Origin: Polynucleobacter sp. 71A-WALBACH
GTDB taxonomy: Bacteria; Pseudomonadota; Gammaproteobacteria; Burkholderiales; Burkholderiaceae
Direction of reading: 5' to 3'
NCBI RefSeq assembly: GCF_018882365.1
Contig: NZ_JACVOP010000002.1
Span: 248,001-312,000 of the forward strand
Length of the DNA: 64,000 nucleotides
How positions within the stretch are numbered: position 1 is the stretch's first letter; the number at the start of each line of letters is the position of its first letter. The notes under the pieces are model-generated. The model did not search any database and was not told the DNA's origin. It was given only the letters and a program-made list of their open reading frames with translations. A program made the position numbers and the translations under genes. Of the stretch, positions 18,663 to 28,334 are shown one piece after another.

Positions 18663-18682
18663 CTGTGAACTAAAAGTCACAG
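18663..18682 (+). promoter_or_regulatory. inverted repeat before uvrB (not a standard LexA box)
   Basis: CTGTGAACTAAAAGTCACAG has perfect 6-bp arms (CTGTGA/TCACAG) with an 8-bp spacer, and ends 5 bp before the preferred uvrB start. It resembles a LexA box (CTGT-N8-ACAG) but the half-sites are 4 bp too far apart. It may be an operator or an RNA hairpin at the ribosome site. Confidence 0.35.
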
Positions 18683-18687
18683 GTGAA

Positions 18688-20841
18688 ATGATAGCTGAGA
18701 TGCCCCCTAAGTTGCCTAAAACTTCCTCAAATTCCCAAGTTTCTGAAAGCAAGAAAAGCCCTGTGGCCGATCCTTTGGGTGAGGTGGGTCATGACCTTGA
18801 TCCAGCCAAGTTCGTTTCTTTCCCAGATTCGCCATTTCACCTCTATCAGCCATTTCCTCCTGCAGGTGACCAGCCTGCCGCAATTGATGCTCTGGTAGCT
18901 GGAATTGAGGATGGATTGACCTTTCAGACCCTTTTGGGGGTCACTGGCTCAGGTAAAACCTTCACCATGGCCAATGTAATTGCCAGAACAGGCCGTCCTG
19001 CCATCATTTTTGCTCCAAATAAGACCCTGGCTGCTCAGCTCTATAGTGAGTTTCGGGAGTTTTTCCCAAAAAACGCAGTGGAGTACTTCGTAAGTTATTA
19101 CGATTACTACCAGCCCGAGGCCTACGTCCCGACACGTGATTTGTTTATTGAAAAAGATTCATCGATCAATGAGCATATTGAGCAGATGCGACTCTCTGCT
19201 ACTAAGAGTTTGCTGGAGCGACGTGATGTCATCATCGTAGCTACTGTCTCAGCAATTTACGGTATTGGTAATCCAGGCGACTATCACAGCATGGTGATGA
19301 CTTTGCGTCCTGGTGACAAGATGAGTCAGCGTGATATTTTGATGCGCTTAATTGCGATGCAATACGATCGCAATGAAACTGATTTCAAACGTGGCGTTTT
19401 TCGTGTGCGGGGCGATACTATTGATATCTTCCCGGCTGAGCATAATGAATTAGCAGTGCGAGTTGAGCTCTTTGATGATGTCATTGAGAGCTTGCAATTC
19501 TTTGACCCGCTTACTGGAAAAATTCGTCAGAAAATTCCGCGCTTTACTGTCTATCCAAGTTCGCACTACGTTACACCGCGCGATACAGTACTTAAAGCCA
19601 TTGAAACGATTAAGGCGGAGTTACGTATTCGCTTAGATGAGTTCGTTAAGGATGGCAAGCTAGTGGAAGCGCAGCGCTTAGAGCAGCGCACCCGCTTTGA
19701 TTTGGAGATGCTGAATGAGTTGGGCTTCTGTAAGGGGATCGAGAACTATTCACGCCACCTCTCCGGCGCTATGCCTGGTGAGGCGCCGCCTACTCTGGTG
19801 GACTATCTGCCAAACGATGCCTTGATGTTCTTGGATGAGAGCCATGTCTTAATTGGGCAGCTCAATGCCATGTACAACGGCGATAAATCTCGCAAACATA
19901 CCTTGGTGGAGTTCGGCTTCCGCCTGCCTTCAGCAATGGATAACCGGCCACTCAAGTTCACTGAATTTGAAACGAAGATGCGTCAAACTGTTTTTGTTTC
20001 AGCAACACCTGCTGATTATGAAAATACGCATACCGGGCAAGTCGTAGAGCAAGTGGCTAGACCAACAGGATTAGTCGATCCGGAAATTGAAGTATTGCCA
20101 GCAAGCTCACAGGTAGATGACTTACTCGGGCAGATTCATGAACGAGTCAAAGTGCATGAGCGAGTCTTGGTGACGGTGCTGACCAAGCGGATGGCCGAGC
20201 AACTCACTGATTACTTATCGGATCATAGCGTGAAAGTGCGTTATGTGCATTCCGACATTGATACGGTAGAGCGCGTAGAAATTCTGCGTGACTTACGCTT
20301 AGGTGTCTTTGATGTATTGGTAGGTATCAACTTATTGCGTGAGGGTCTAGATATTCCAGAGGTCTCACTAGTTGCCATCTTGGACGCAGACAAGGAAGGT
20401 TTCTTGCGTTCCGAGCGTAGCTTGATTCAGACTATTGGTAGGGCGGCTCGAAATGTTCGAGGCAAGGCGATTTTGTATGCTGACCGCATTACCGATTCCA
20501 TGAAGCGGGCGATGGGGGAGACCGAGCGTCGCCGAACCAAGCAAATCGCCTTTAATAAGGCGAATGGGATTGAACCAAGAGGCGTCAAGAAGCGTATTAA
20601 AGACATTATTGATGGGGTCTACGACGTCAAAGAGAAGCGTTCTGAGATGCAAGTGGAGCAGGAGCGGGCTCGCTATGAAGATATGAGCGAAAAGGACCTG
20701 GCTGGCGAGATTAAGCGTTTGGAGAAGCAAATGAACTCTGAGGCCAAGAATCTGGAGTTCGAAAAGGCTGCCTCGACTCGTGATCGCCTGACTAAAGTGA
20801 AGGAAATGGCCTTTGGGGCTCGTTCCAGGGATGCTGTTTAA
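18688..20841 (+). CDS. uvrB: excinuclease ABC subunit B
   Basis: UvrB verifies DNA damage and loads UvrC in nucleotide excision repair. It shows Walker A GVTGSGKT, the beta-hairpin region [16 protein letters not shown], helicase motifs ([35 protein letters not shown]) and a C-terminal UVR motif ([21 protein letters not shown]) for UvrC binding. I prefer ATG 18688; ATG 18700 and TTG 18649 are alternatives. The 45 or so residues before the conserved core ([14 protein letters not shown]) are low-complexity and typical of betaproteobacterial UvrB. It is monocistronic. Confidence 0.97.
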   Translation: MIAEMPPKLPKTSSNSQVSESKKSPVADPLGEVGHDLDPAKFVSFPDSPFHLYQPFPPAGDQPAAIDALVAGIEDGLTFQTLLGVTGSGKTFTMANVIARTGRPAIIFAPNKTLAAQLYSEFREFFPKNAVEYFVSYYDYYQPEAYVPTRDLFIEKDSSINEHIEQMRLSATKSLLERRDVIIVATVSAIYGIGNPGDYHSMVMTLRPGDKMSQRDILMRLIAMQYDRNETDFKRGVFRVRGDTIDIFPAEHNELAVRVELFDDVIESLQFFDPLTGKIRQKIPRFTVYPSSHYVTPRDTVLKAIETIKAELRIRLDEFVKDGKLVEAQRLEQRTRFDLEMLNELGFCKGIENYSRHLSGAMPGEAPPTLVDYLPNDALMFLDESHVLIGQLNAMYNGDKSRKHTLVEFGFRLPSAMDNRPLKFTEFETKMRQTVFVSATPADYENTHTGQVVEQVARPTGLVDPEIEVLPASSQVDDLLGQIHERVKVHERVLVTVLTKRMAEQLTDYLSDHSVKVRYVHSDIDTVERVEILRDLRLGVFDVLVGINLLREGLDIPEVSLVAILDADKEGFLRSERSLIQTIGRAARNVRGKAILYADRITDSMKRAMGETERRRTKQIAFNKANGIEPRGVKKRIKDIIDGVYDVKEKRSEMQVEQERARYEDMSEKDLAGEIKRLEKQMNSEAKNLEFEKAASTRDRLTKVKEMAFGARSRDAV

Positions 20842-20869
20842 ACTTGAGCAGATTAGTTGGGTATATGGT

Positions 20870-20894
20870 AAAGTTGAGTGGAATGGTCGGGTAT
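20870..20894 (+). promoter_or_regulatory. IscR type-1 binding site in the iscR promoter
   Basis: Counting by eye, 21 of 25 positions match the published E. coli type-1 IscR consensus (left half AAAGTTGAGT, right half GGTCGGGTAT). It lies 51 bp before the iscR start codon, where 2Fe-2S IscR would repress its own operon. Confidence 0.7.
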
Positions 20895-20944
20895 TACCCG
20901 CCCGACTGTTAGCTGTCCATAACAATCCATTACCAAGGTGACAT

Positions 20945-21514
20945 ATGAGACTTACAACCAAAGGTCGTTTTGCAGTAACCGCAATGATTGATTTAGCCCT
21001 GCGTGAGACGCACGGGCCTGTAACTTTGGCCGGAATTAGCCAAAGACAGAAGATTTCCCTTTCCTACTTAGAGCAATTGTTCGGCAAATTGCGCCGTTTC
21101 AATATCGTTGAGAGCACTCGTGGCCCTGGCGGTGGTTACACCCTAGCTCGTAATTCAGAAGAAATTAGCGTGGCCGACATTATTGTGGCTGTCGACGAAC
21201 CCATAGATGCAACCCAATGTGGTGGCAAAGGCAATTGTCATAGTGATGAGGAAAGCCATGGCCGCTGTATGACCCATGATTTGTGGTCAAACCTCAATGC
21301 CAAGATGGTGGAGTACCTCAGTTCCGTGTCATTGCGTGACTTAGTTCAACAGCAAGCTGGACGCGGAATCGTATTGCATGATTTGCGTACTAAGAAAATC
21401 AAGACTGATGGTGTCAAAACTGAAAAGCCGGCAGCAGCAGTTCCAGCAGCAAAAGAAGTTGCTCCCAAGCGACCTCTCGTGAATTCTGTTTTTAACCTGG
21501 CTCAGCAAGGTTAA
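20945..21514 (+). CDS. iscR: Fe-S cluster-sensing regulator IscR
   Basis: The canonical start MRLTTKGRFAVTAMIDLAL, the wing GPGGGYTL and the cluster ligands Cys92, Cys98, Cys108 and His111 are all present. The third cysteine is four residues later than in E. coli IscR, a spacing I believe is normal in betaproteobacteria. Bound to 2Fe-2S it represses the isc operon. A strong type-1 site lies upstream. It heads the operon, 43 bp before iscS. Confidence 0.97.
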   Translation: MRLTTKGRFAVTAMIDLALRETHGPVTLAGISQRQKISLSYLEQLFGKLRRFNIVESTRGPGGGYTLARNSEEISVADIIVAVDEPIDATQCGGKGNCHSDEESHGRCMTHDLWSNLNAKMVEYLSSVSLRDLVQQQAGRGIVLHDLRTKKIKTDGVKTEKPAAAVPAAKEVAPKRPLVNSVFNLAQQG

Positions 21515-21557
21515 TCCAAGAGATTTCCTTCTTAGCCTATTAATCGATAAGTAAAAA

Positions 21558-22817
21558 ATGAACGCACCACAAGACCTACCTCAGCAGCCAATACCGATGT
21601 TTAGTCCTAAGCATTTTCCGGTATACATGGACTACTCAGCTACAACGCCGATTGATCCGCGTGTAGTGGACAAGATGTTGCCTTACCTGCGTGAGCAGTT
21701 TGGTAACGCCGCTTCTCGTAGCCATGCCTACGGCTGGGCTGCAGAAGAAGCGGTTGAGTGGGCGCGTTCAGAAGTAGCTCAGCTAGTTCATGCTGATCCA
21801 AGAGAGATCGTATTTACTAGTGGTGCAACTGAGAGTATTAACTTGGCACTGAAAGGTGCTGCGCACTTTTATAAAGAGCGCGGGAATCACATTATTACCG
21901 TGAAGACTGAGCACAAGGCTACCCTAGACACTTGCCGCGAGCTTGAGCGTGAAGGTTTTGAGGTTACCTACTTAGATGTGTTGCCTGACGGCTTAATTGA
22001 TTTCGCTCAGCTTGAAGCGGCGATGAAGCCGGGCACTATTTTGGCTTCAGTAATGTATGTCAATAATGAAATTGGTGTTGTGCAGGATATCCCACGTATT
22101 GGTGAGTTATGCCGCTCCCGTGGCGTGATTTTGCATGTAGACGCAGCGCAAGCTACCGGAAAAATCGAAATCGACCTCGAGAAAACTAAAGTAGATTTAA
22201 TGAGCTTTTCTGCTCACAAGACTTATGGTCCAAAAGGTATTGGCGCATTGTTTGTCCGTCGTAAGCCCCGTATCCGAATTGAAGCGCAGATTCATGGTGG
22301 CGGTCATGAGCGCGGTATGCGTTCAGGCACTTTAGCGGTTCATCAAATCGTGGGTATGGGTGAAGCTTTCCGCATTGCCCGTATTGAAATGATTGAAGAG
22401 AACGCCCGCATTCGTGCTCTGCGCGATCGTCTGCTAGCGGGCTTGCAGGATATTGAAGAAGTTTATGTCAACGGCGATATGGATCATCGTGTTCCGCACA
22501 ACCTCAACATTAGTTTTAACTATGTTGAAGGTGAGTCGATGTTGATGGCATTGAAAGATTTGGCGATCTCTTCTGGCTCCGCATGTACTTCAGCATCATT
22601 AGAGCCTTCTTATGTGTTGCGCGCTCTTGGTCGTAATGATGAATTGGCCCATAGCTCAATTCGCTTTACTCTAGGCCGCTTTACTACTGAAGAAGAAGTG
22701 GATTTCACGATTAAGTTAGTGAAAGAGAAGATTGCTAAGTTGCGCGAGCTCTCACCACTTTGGGAAATGTTTAAAGATGGTATTGATCTCAGCACCATCC
22801 AGTGGGCAGCTCATTAA
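21558..22817 (+). CDS. iscS: cysteine desulfurase IscS
   Basis: The PLP enzyme takes sulfur from cysteine for Fe-S and thiolated-tRNA synthesis. The PLP lysine region [12 protein letters not shown], the flexible catalytic loop [14 protein letters not shown] and the C-terminal [14 protein letters not shown] tail are all present. At 419 residues it carries about 15-20 extra N-terminal residues before the conserved [18 protein letters not shown] 21598 or later would remove part of this. Second gene of the isc operon. Confidence 0.97.
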   Translation: MNAPQDLPQQPIPMFSPKHFPVYMDYSATTPIDPRVVDKMLPYLREQFGNAASRSHAYGWAAEEAVEWARSEVAQLVHADPREIVFTSGATESINLALKGAAHFYKERGNHIITVKTEHKATLDTCRELEREGFEVTYLDVLPDGLIDFAQLEAAMKPGTILASVMYVNNEIGVVQDIPRIGELCRSRGVILHVDAAQATGKIEIDLEKTKVDLMSFSAHKTYGPKGIGALFVRRKPRIRIEAQIHGGGHERGMRSGTLAVHQIVGMGEAFRIARIEMIEENARIRALRDRLLAGLQDIEEVYVNGDMDHRVPHNLNISFNYVEGESMLMALKDLAISSGSACTSASLEPSYVLRALGRNDELAHSSIRFTLGRFTTEEEVDFTIKLVKEKIAKLRELSPLWEMFKDGIDLSTIQWAAH

Positions 22818-22874
22818 GAAGTATTAAAGATAATTTAGTAAGATAAAAGACAAAAGAAATAACGAGGAAATACC

Positions 22875-23261
22875 ATGGCATATAGCGACAAAGTAATCGA
22901 TCATTATGAAAACCCCCGCAACGTGGGCTCTTTTGAAAAGGGTGATGACCAGGTAGGCACTGGCATGGTTGGCGCCCCTGCTTGCGGCGACGTGATGAAG
23001 CTGCAAATCCGTGTAAACGATCAAGGCGTGATCGAAGATGCGAAATTCAAGACCTACGGATGTGGCTCTGCGATTGCTTCTTCATCTTTGGTAACCGAGT
23101 GGGTTAAAGGTAAAACTTTGGATCAAGCCTTAGAGATTAAAAATTCTTTAATTGCCGAAGAATTAGCTTTGCCACCTGTAAAAATTCACTGCTCTATTTT
23201 GGCTGAAGATGCCATTAAGGCGGCAGTGGCTGATTACAAAGAAAAGCATCCGGCCAAGTAA
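22875..23261 (+). CDS. iscU: Fe-S cluster scaffold protein IscU
   Basis: The 128-residue scaffold has the three cluster cysteines in [24 protein letters not shown] and [11 protein letters not shown] and the chaperone-binding LPPVK motif recognised by HscA. It assembles nascent 2Fe-2S clusters with IscS. A good ribosome site (CGAGGAAATACC) precedes ATG. Confidence 0.98.
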   Translation: MAYSDKVIDHYENPRNVGSFEKGDDQVGTGMVGAPACGDVMKLQIRVNDQGVIEDAKFKTYGCGSAIASSSLVTEWVKGKTLDQALEIKNSLIAEELALPPVKIHCSILAEDAIKAAVADYKEKHPAK

Positions 23262-23280
23262 AGATAAAGAGGCTTTCATC

Positions 23281-23604
23281 ATGGCAATTACCTTAACCGA
23301 CAAAGCAGCGAAACATGTTCAGCGCAATTTAGATAAGCGCGGAAAAGGATGTGGCTTGCGTTTGGGTGTTCGCACTACGGGTTGCTCTGGCTTGGCTTAT
23401 CAACTTGAGTATGTGGACGAGGCTGCTCCAGAAGACGCGAAGTTTGAATCTAATGGCATCACTATCTTCATAGATCCTAAAAGCTTGGCCTATTTAGATG
23501 GCACTGAATTGGATTTTGTGCGCGAAGGTTTAAACGAAGGCTTTAAGTTCCAGAATCCGAATGTAAAAGATGAGTGTGGTTGTGGCGAATCCTTCCGCGT
23601 CTGA
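23281..23604 (+). CDS. iscA: A-type Fe-S carrier IscA
   Basis: This 107-residue protein has the family motif [15 protein letters not shown] and the C-terminal paired cysteines DECGCGESF, the three ligands of A-type carriers. ATG 23281 is chosen because it gives the family's normal opening [12 protein letters not shown]; an upstream in-frame start would overlap iscU. It delivers or matures Fe-S clusters, especially for 4Fe-4S targets. Its end overlaps the proposed start of hscB. Confidence 0.97.
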   Translation: MAITLTDKAAKHVQRNLDKRGKGCGLRLGVRTTGCSGLAYQLEYVDEAAPEDAKFESNGITIFIDPKSLAYLDGTELDFVREGLNEGFKFQNPNVKDECGCGESFRV

Positions 23605-24109
23605 CGATTACTTCCGTTTCTTTGGTGTAGAGCAGAAATTTAATTTAGATTTGCCTGTGCTGGATCAGGCTTATCTTGCGATCCAAAAAGAAGTTCATCC
23701 CGATCGCCATGCCCGCGGTAGTGATACGGAGCAACGACTGGCTATGCAGATGGCAACTTTTGCAAATACTGCCTTCCAGACTTTGAAGAATCCTGTTCAG
23801 CGGGGGCTTTATCTTTGCCAGCTTCATGGTGTCGACGCGCGTCTAGAGACTAATACCGCCATGCCAGCTGCATTCCTGATGAAGCAAATGGAGTGGCGAG
23901 AAAATCTTGAGGATCAAGATGATGACCTCGGTGCTCTAGAGGCTTTGGCGGAAGAGGTTGATCAATCCAAACGAGATACTCTGGTCGAAATTACACAGGC
24001 TATCGATGTTGCCAAGAATTATGAGCGTGCCGCTGAATTACTAAGAGGCCTACTTTTTATTGATAAGTTTGCGCTTGAGCTCGATGATGCTATCTCAGCT
24101 CTGGTATAG
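23570..24109 (+). CDS. hscB: Fe-S co-chaperone HscB
   Basis: An N-terminal J-domain ([16 protein letters not shown] ... VHPDRHA with the essential HPD) is followed by the C-terminal three-helix bundle that binds IscU. The length of 179 is normal. ATG 23570 overlaps iscA by 35 bp; GTG 23582 is an equally plausible start. It delivers IscU to HscA and stimulates its ATPase. Confidence 0.95.
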   Translation: MSVVVANPSASDDYFRFFGVEQKFNLDLPVLDQAYLAIQKEVHPDRHARGSDTEQRLAMQMATFANTAFQTLKNPVQRGLYLCQLHGVDARLETNTAMPAAFLMKQMEWRENLEDQDDDLGALEALAEEVDQSKRDTLVEITQAIDVAKNYERAAELLRGLLFIDKFALELDDAISALV

Positions 24110-24126
24110 CTTTAAACTCTAGTCCC

Positions 24127-25992
24127 ATGGCCTTATTACAAATCTCCGAACCCGGTAAATCACTCGCCCCGCATCAGCGTCGGATTGCGGTGGGAATTGA
24201 TCTAGGCACCACCAACTCTCTGGTGGCGATCGTGCGCGACGCTTTGCCAAAGGTTCTTCCAGATTCAGAGGGGAGAGAATTACTTCCTTCCGTAGTGCGC
24301 TACTTGCCCAATGGCAGAACACAAGCTGGCTTTGAGGCTATTGAAAGTATTGTTTCTGATCCCAAAAACACAATTGTTTCTGTAAAACGATTTATGGGGC
24401 GCGGTATTGTCGATGTGGAGCATCTTGAGAACATGCCATACGACTTTGTTGATGAGCCTGGCATGTTGAAGCTCAGAACAGTAGCTGGTGACAAGAGCCC
24501 AATTGAGGTCTCCGCAGAAATTCTGGCGCGTTTACGTCAGTTGGCTGAAGATTCTGTAAATGACGATATCGTGGGCGCAGTGATTACTGTACCAGCGTAT
24601 TTTGATGATGCTCAACGTCAAGCAACGAAAGATGCTGCGAAGTTAGCTGGTATCGAAGTGCTGCGCTTACTCAATGAACCAACAGCAGCTGCAATTGCCT
24701 ATGGTTTAGATAATGCCTCCGAAGGTATCTACGCTGTCTATGATTTGGGTGGTGGTACCTTTGATATCTCCATCTTGCGTATGAGCAGGGGAGTATTTGA
24801 AGTCCTGTCCACTGGTGGAGATTCTGCTTTAGGTGGCGATGATTTTGATCATCGACTCTATTGCTGGGTTATTGAGCAAGCCAAACTTCCGCCGCTCTCG
24901 ATTCAAGATCATCGTAAATTATTGCTCTCTTGCAAACATGCTAAAGAGCAATTGAGTCACAATCCATTAGCCCGTGTTCATGAAACTCTCATGGATGGAA
25001 CGGTTGTTAATGTTGGTGTTAGCCAAGCCCAGTTCTTTGAGATTACTCAGAACTTAATTAGCAAGACCTTAGTTGCGGTGAAGAAGGCTTTGCGCGATGC
25101 TGGTCTCAAGGCCGATGAAGTGAAGGGTGTCGTGATGGTGGGCGGTGCAACTCGTATGCCACATGTCCAGCGTGCGGTTGGCGAACTCTTTGGTACAAAA
25201 CCCTTAAATAATCTCAACCCAGATCAGGTAGTCGCTTTAGGCGCTGCGATGCAAGCGGATTTACTTGCCGGCAACCAAAGTAAAGATGATGAGTGGCTCT
25301 TATTGGATGTCATTCCGCTATCTCTTGGTATTGAAACGATGGGCGGCTTGGTGGAAAAAATTATTCCACGTAATACGCCGATTCCAGTAGCGCGTGCACA
25401 GGATTTCACGACCTTTAAAGATGGCCAAACTGCCTTAGCAATTCAGGTGGTGCAGGGTGAGCGTGAGTTAGCGCAAGACTGCCGGTCTCTAGGAAAGTTT
25501 GAGTTGCGCGGTATTCCTGCAATGGCTGCTGGTGCAGCCCGTATTCGGGTGACGTTCCAGGTAGATGCGGACGGCTTGCTTTCGGTTAGCGCGATGGAGC
25601 AGGGTTCGGGTGTACAAGCCTCGATCGATATCAAGCCATCCTACGGTTTGACTGACGCCGAGATTGCTCGCATGCTGCAAGATGGTTTTGCATCCGCCAA
25701 AATCGATCTCCTGGCAAGATCCTTGCGTGAAGAACAGGTCAATGCGCAACGATTGTTAGATGCGGTACAAACCGCATTAAATGCTGACCGTGGATTATTG
25801 AATGCTGAAGAGCAGGTTGCCGTTGATCAAGAGATGGCCACTTTGCAGAAGATTCTTATAGAAGAAACAGATAGCGCCATCCTCAGAAAGGCGGTAGATC
25901 ATGCCGCTAAGGCTACTGATGACTTTGCCCAAATGCGCATGAACGCGAGTATCCAGAAGGCATTGGCCGGTAAGAATGTTGCAGAAATTTAA
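24127..25992 (+). CDS. hscA: Fe-S assembly Hsp70 chaperone HscA
   Basis: This is a 621-residue Hsp70 paralogue. The nucleotide-binding domain begins [13 protein letters not shown] and contains [13 protein letters not shown] and [14 protein letters not shown]. The substrate domain opens near residue 390 ([14 protein letters not shown]). Compared with DnaK it lacks the long acidic C-terminal tail. It releases clusters from IscU in an ATP-dependent step. It lies 17 bp after hscB and 18 bp before fdx. Confidence 0.97.
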   Translation: MALLQISEPGKSLAPHQRRIAVGIDLGTTNSLVAIVRDALPKVLPDSEGRELLPSVVRYLPNGRTQAGFEAIESIVSDPKNTIVSVKRFMGRGIVDVEHLENMPYDFVDEPGMLKLRTVAGDKSPIEVSAEILARLRQLAEDSVNDDIVGAVITVPAYFDDAQRQATKDAAKLAGIEVLRLLNEPTAAAIAYGLDNASEGIYAVYDLGGGTFDISILRMSRGVFEVLSTGGDSALGGDDFDHRLYCWVIEQAKLPPLSIQDHRKLLLSCKHAKEQLSHNPLARVHETLMDGTVVNVGVSQAQFFEITQNLISKTLVAVKKALRDAGLKADEVKGVVMVGGATRMPHVQRAVGELFGTKPLNNLNPDQVVALGAAMQADLLAGNQSKDDEWLLLDVIPLSLGIETMGGLVEKIIPRNTPIPVARAQDFTTFKDGQTALAIQVVQGERELAQDCRSLGKFELRGIPAMAAGAARIRVTFQVDADGLLSVSAMEQGSGVQASIDIKPSYGLTDAEIARMLQDGFASAKIDLLARSLREEQVNAQRLLDAVQTALNADRGLLNAEEQVAVDQEMATLQKILIEETDSAILRKAVDHAAKATDDFAQMRMNASIQKALAGKNVAEI

Positions 25993-26010
25993 GAAAAGAA
26001 AATTACCAAG

Positions 26011-26349
26011 ATGACCCAGATTGTTGTTTTACCTCATAGTGAATATTGCCCAGAGGGCGCAGTAGTTGAAGTAACTCCAGGCACCTCTATTTGCGAGGCG
26101 CTACTAGAAAATAATATTCCGATTGAACATGCTTGCGATATGGTGTGCGCTTGCACTACCTGTCACGTGATTGTGAAAGAGGGTTACCAGAGCCTCAATG
26201 CCCCTGATGAGAATGAAGAAGATCTGCTGGATCGCGCATGGGGTCTTAATCCACAATCTCGCTTATCTTGCCAGGCGATTGTGGCTCGCGAGAATTTAGT
26301 GATCGAGATACCGAAATACTCTATTAATCACGCAAAAGAAAATCACTAA
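26011..26349 (+). CDS. fdx: isc-type 2Fe-2S ferredoxin
   Basis: The adrenodoxin-type ferredoxin has cluster ligands C-x5-C-x2-C in CDMVCACTTC and a distal Cys in RLSCQAI, with 112 residues as usual. It supplies electrons for cluster assembly. It is the last gene of the operon here: no iscX follows, and a strong terminator closes the unit. Confidence 0.96.
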   Translation: MTQIVVLPHSEYCPEGAVVEVTPGTSICEALLENNIPIEHACDMVCACTTCHVIVKEGYQSLNAPDENEEDLLDRAWGLNPQSRLSCQAIVARENLVIEIPKYSINHAKENH

Positions 26350-26391
26350 TTATTGCTAATAGATTTACAGATCTTCAGGATACTGAGGAAG

Positions 26392-26419
26392 AAAAAGCCA
26401 CCTCTTGAGGTGGCTTTTT
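26392..26419 (+). terminator. rho-independent terminator of the isc operon
   Basis: AAAAAGCCACCTC and GAGGTGGCTTTTT form a 13-bp perfect inverted repeat 42 bp after fdx. The A/T flanks make it usable in both directions, so it could also serve the convergent gene at 26460. Confidence 0.9.
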
Positions 26420-26459
26420 GATTGCGAGATCACAAGATCCAGTCATTAAATTCAATGCA

Positions 26460-26801
26460 TCACTTTCCGCAAGGGAATACACCCTCTAAAAATTTCAACA
26501 TGGTTTCTGCTGCAGGCTTTGAGCCATTGGCGGGGTTTGCATTGGCCCAAGCAATGTATTCATCCACTACCTGGATACGTGTTGGCGCAGGTTGTTTAAC
26601 GCAAATTTTGCTTGGTGCAGTTTTTGGATTACGCGTTGCTAAATAGGTGTCATAAACTGCTTGACCGTAAATCTGACAAGTCACATTTGTGCTTCCATCA
26701 CCTTTGCAGTATTGCAATAATTCATCGGTAGTAGTCGCATTGGCTACTTGCATGCTGGCTGCCATTCCGAATAAGGTAGCGGCAATTAAAAATTTCTTCA
26801 T
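26460..26801 (-). CDS. small exported Rap1a/Tai-like protein
   Basis: ATG 26801 follows AAAGGA at a proper distance and gives a 113-residue protein with a signal peptide (MKKFLIAATLFGMAASMQVANA). The mature part carries four cysteines (LLQYCKG, NVTCQIYG, KICVKQ, VFPC) and a helical layout with YIAWANANP, resembling the Rap1a/Tai family. Some members are periplasmic immunity proteins of type VI secretion effectors; no effector or T6SS gene is nearby, so a toxin-immunity role is not supported. It follows the DUF3300 gene. The longer frame to 27110 is only the antisense-like extension through the Gly-rich region. Confidence 0.65.
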   Translation of the reverse strand: MKKFLIAATLFGMAASMQVANATTTDELLQYCKGDGSTNVTCQIYGQAVYDTYLATRNPKTAPSKICVKQPAPTRIQVVDEYIAWANANPANGSKPAAETMLKFLEGVFPCGK

Positions 26802-26853
26802 ATTCATTCCTTTAATCAATTTAATATATATCAATGCAGATGAGGGTGGGTGA

Positions 26854-28083
26854 TTAGCGACGGCCTCGGCCACCACCACCAAAGCCACCGCCGCCACCTC
26901 CGCGGTTACCGCCACCAAAGTGATCGCCACCGCCATCAAAGCGCGCACCGCGGGTATCACCAAAGCCACCGCCACCACCGAATTTATCGCCACCACCGGA
27001 TCGATCGCCGAGATTGCGATCGCCACTACTTCGATTGGCTGCTCGGTCTGTACTTGCACCGCTTCGATTGCCGGCTCGATCGCCATTACCAGCATTGCCA
27101 GCACGATCACCAGTACGATTACTGCTCAGGTCGCCACGTTGCAGATTTTGGCGAAGTTGATCGCGTTCTGCGTTGCGATTTCCACTAGCTGCGCCACCGC
27201 CAAGATTGGCATTACGGCGCTGTTGATCTGGCTTCCAAGTGTCACTACCACTGCGATTGCCTGACCAATTGTTATTGGTATTTTTATTGAAGTTATTAAA
27301 GTTGTTGTTATTGACAGTAAGTGAGTTTCCGCCACCACCCCAGCCACCGCCCCAATGGCAGCCGCCCCAGAGCGCTGCGCCAACTGCCATGCCCACACCA
27401 AAAGACAGTAGGGCTGTGCCAGCAACATATCCAGGGGGATAGTATGCGTATGGGGGGTATGCTGGATATGCCCAAGCCCCATAAACCACGGTCGGGTTAT
27501 AGGTCGGAACATAAATTACTTGAGGGTTGGCGGGTTCAATAATGATTGTCTGACTACTGCCGCTTCCTTGAGTCTTGACTGTTTGTTGTGAGTTCGACTC
27601 CAATGAGCCTGCCTGTTTTGCTTTGGCGCGCAGTGCTTGAATCGCACTCATCGTTTCTGACTGCTGCGCCAAGACGGCATTACCAAGTTGCTGTGTCCAA
27701 CTTAGCTGCGCCCCCATCATCTCCAATACTGGCGGAAATGACGCTAAAGATTTGACGCTGGCATCCCAACTTTGTTGCTGCAATGCTTGATTAAGGGCGT
27801 CGCCTTTGAGATTGCTATTGGATTTGACCCAATTGGATGCCTCACCAACCTCAAGGGGGTAAGTTGATGCCATCAATACTTGGGAGACCAGTGGGTCTGG
27901 ATAGAGCGCGATTGGTGCGACCAATGCCTCTAATTGAGCCTGAGAAAGCTTTGCTGCTTGCTGTTGGCTACTATTTTGAGCATATGCCACTGGTGCCGCA
28001 GCTGGGAGGGCTAAGGCGGCCGTGATAAGACTTGCGATTAAGCGGGATGGTATCCCCGCTTTCTGTGATGCCAACATTGGCAC
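26854..28083 (-). CDS. DUF3300 family envelope protein with Gly-rich tail
   Basis: A signal peptide (to about residue 36, ending PVAYAQ) is followed by the DUF3300 domain: LVAPIALYPDPLVSQVLMASTYPLEV, then Q/A-rich helices and a segment VIYVPTYNPTVVYGAWAYP. A single hydrophobic segment (about 225-245) precedes an Asn- and Gly/Arg/Asp-rich low-complexity tail of about 140 residues ending in GGGGRGRR. The protein is exported and possibly surface-exposed or envelope-bound; no function is established. The tail is likely disordered. Confidence 0.85.
   Translation of the reverse strand: MPMLASQKAGIPSRLIASLITAALALPAAAPVAYAQNSSQQQAAKLSQAQLEALVAPIALYPDPLVSQVLMASTYPLEVGEASNWVKSNSNLKGDALNQALQQQSWDASVKSLASFPPVLEMMGAQLSWTQQLGNAVLAQQSETMSAIQALRAKAKQAGSLESNSQQTVKTQGSGSSQTIIIEPANPQVIYVPTYNPTVVYGAWAYPAYPPYAYYPPGYVAGTALLSFGVGMAVGAALWGGCHWGGGWGGGGNSLTVNNNNFNNFNKNTNNNWSGNRSGSDTWKPDQQRRNANLGGGAASGNRNAERDQLRQNLQRGDLSSNRTGDRAGNAGNGDRAGNRSGASTDRAANRSSGDRNLGDRSGGGDKFGGGGGFGDTRGARFDGGGDHFGGGNRGGGGGGFGGGGRGRR
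26860..27125 (-). repeat. low-complexity Gly/Arg/Asp coding repeat in the DUF3300 gene
   Basis: On the plus strand this stretch is dominated by CCACC/CGCCACC units, with further GATCGC/GATTGC repeats. It encodes runs such as FGGGGGFGD and GGGGRGRR and repeated DRxGN/DRA units. It opens long spurious frames on both strands and may be prone to slippage. Confidence 0.7.
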
Positions 28084-28187
28084 TCCTTCATCAAGGGTTA
28101 AGAATTAACAATCATTCTACTAAATAGACCTATTTGACCCATATGCACCAAATTGAATCACATGGCACCGATAGAAAGCAAGAGATT

Positions 28188-28291
28188 CTGGAGGAGGCTA
28201 GCCGAAGGGCTAATATGATTTTGTTGTTCATTCTTTAGTAGTGCCTCCATAGATTGTTACTTTAAAGCCACCCCTCGGGGTGGCTTTTTTT
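28188..28291 (+). ncRNA. structured transcript end with strong terminator; possible small RNA
   Basis: The 251-bp gap between the two minus-strand genes contains TAGCC-GAAG-GGCTA (28199-28212 region) inside a GGAGGC ... GCCTCC pair, followed by a perfect 11-bp terminator stem (AAAGCCACCCC/GGGGTGGCTTT, 28264-28287) with a run of T. No plus-strand gene precedes it, so the terminator either ends a small RNA, a tiny 31-codon frame (28143-28238, no ribosome site), or acts in reverse on the gene at 28335. Promoter not recognised. Confidence 0.35.
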
Positions 28292-28334
28292 AAGGCATCA
28301 CAAAAAATAATGTGTTGAATATAGAGACATCAAC

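Noticed and set aside
18649..18687. A LexA box upstream of uvrB
   Set aside because: The inverted repeat has 12 bp, not 8 bp, between CTGT and ACAG.
26460..26801. A type VI secretion immunity protein
   Set aside because: The Rap1a-like fold is suggestive, but no effector or secretion gene is nearby.
26860..27512. Long open frames opposite or out of frame with the DUF3300 gene, including the extension of the 26460 gene to 27110
   Set aside because: They come from the Gly-rich repeat, have biased composition (Ala/Val or Thr/Ile runs), and lack ribosome sites.
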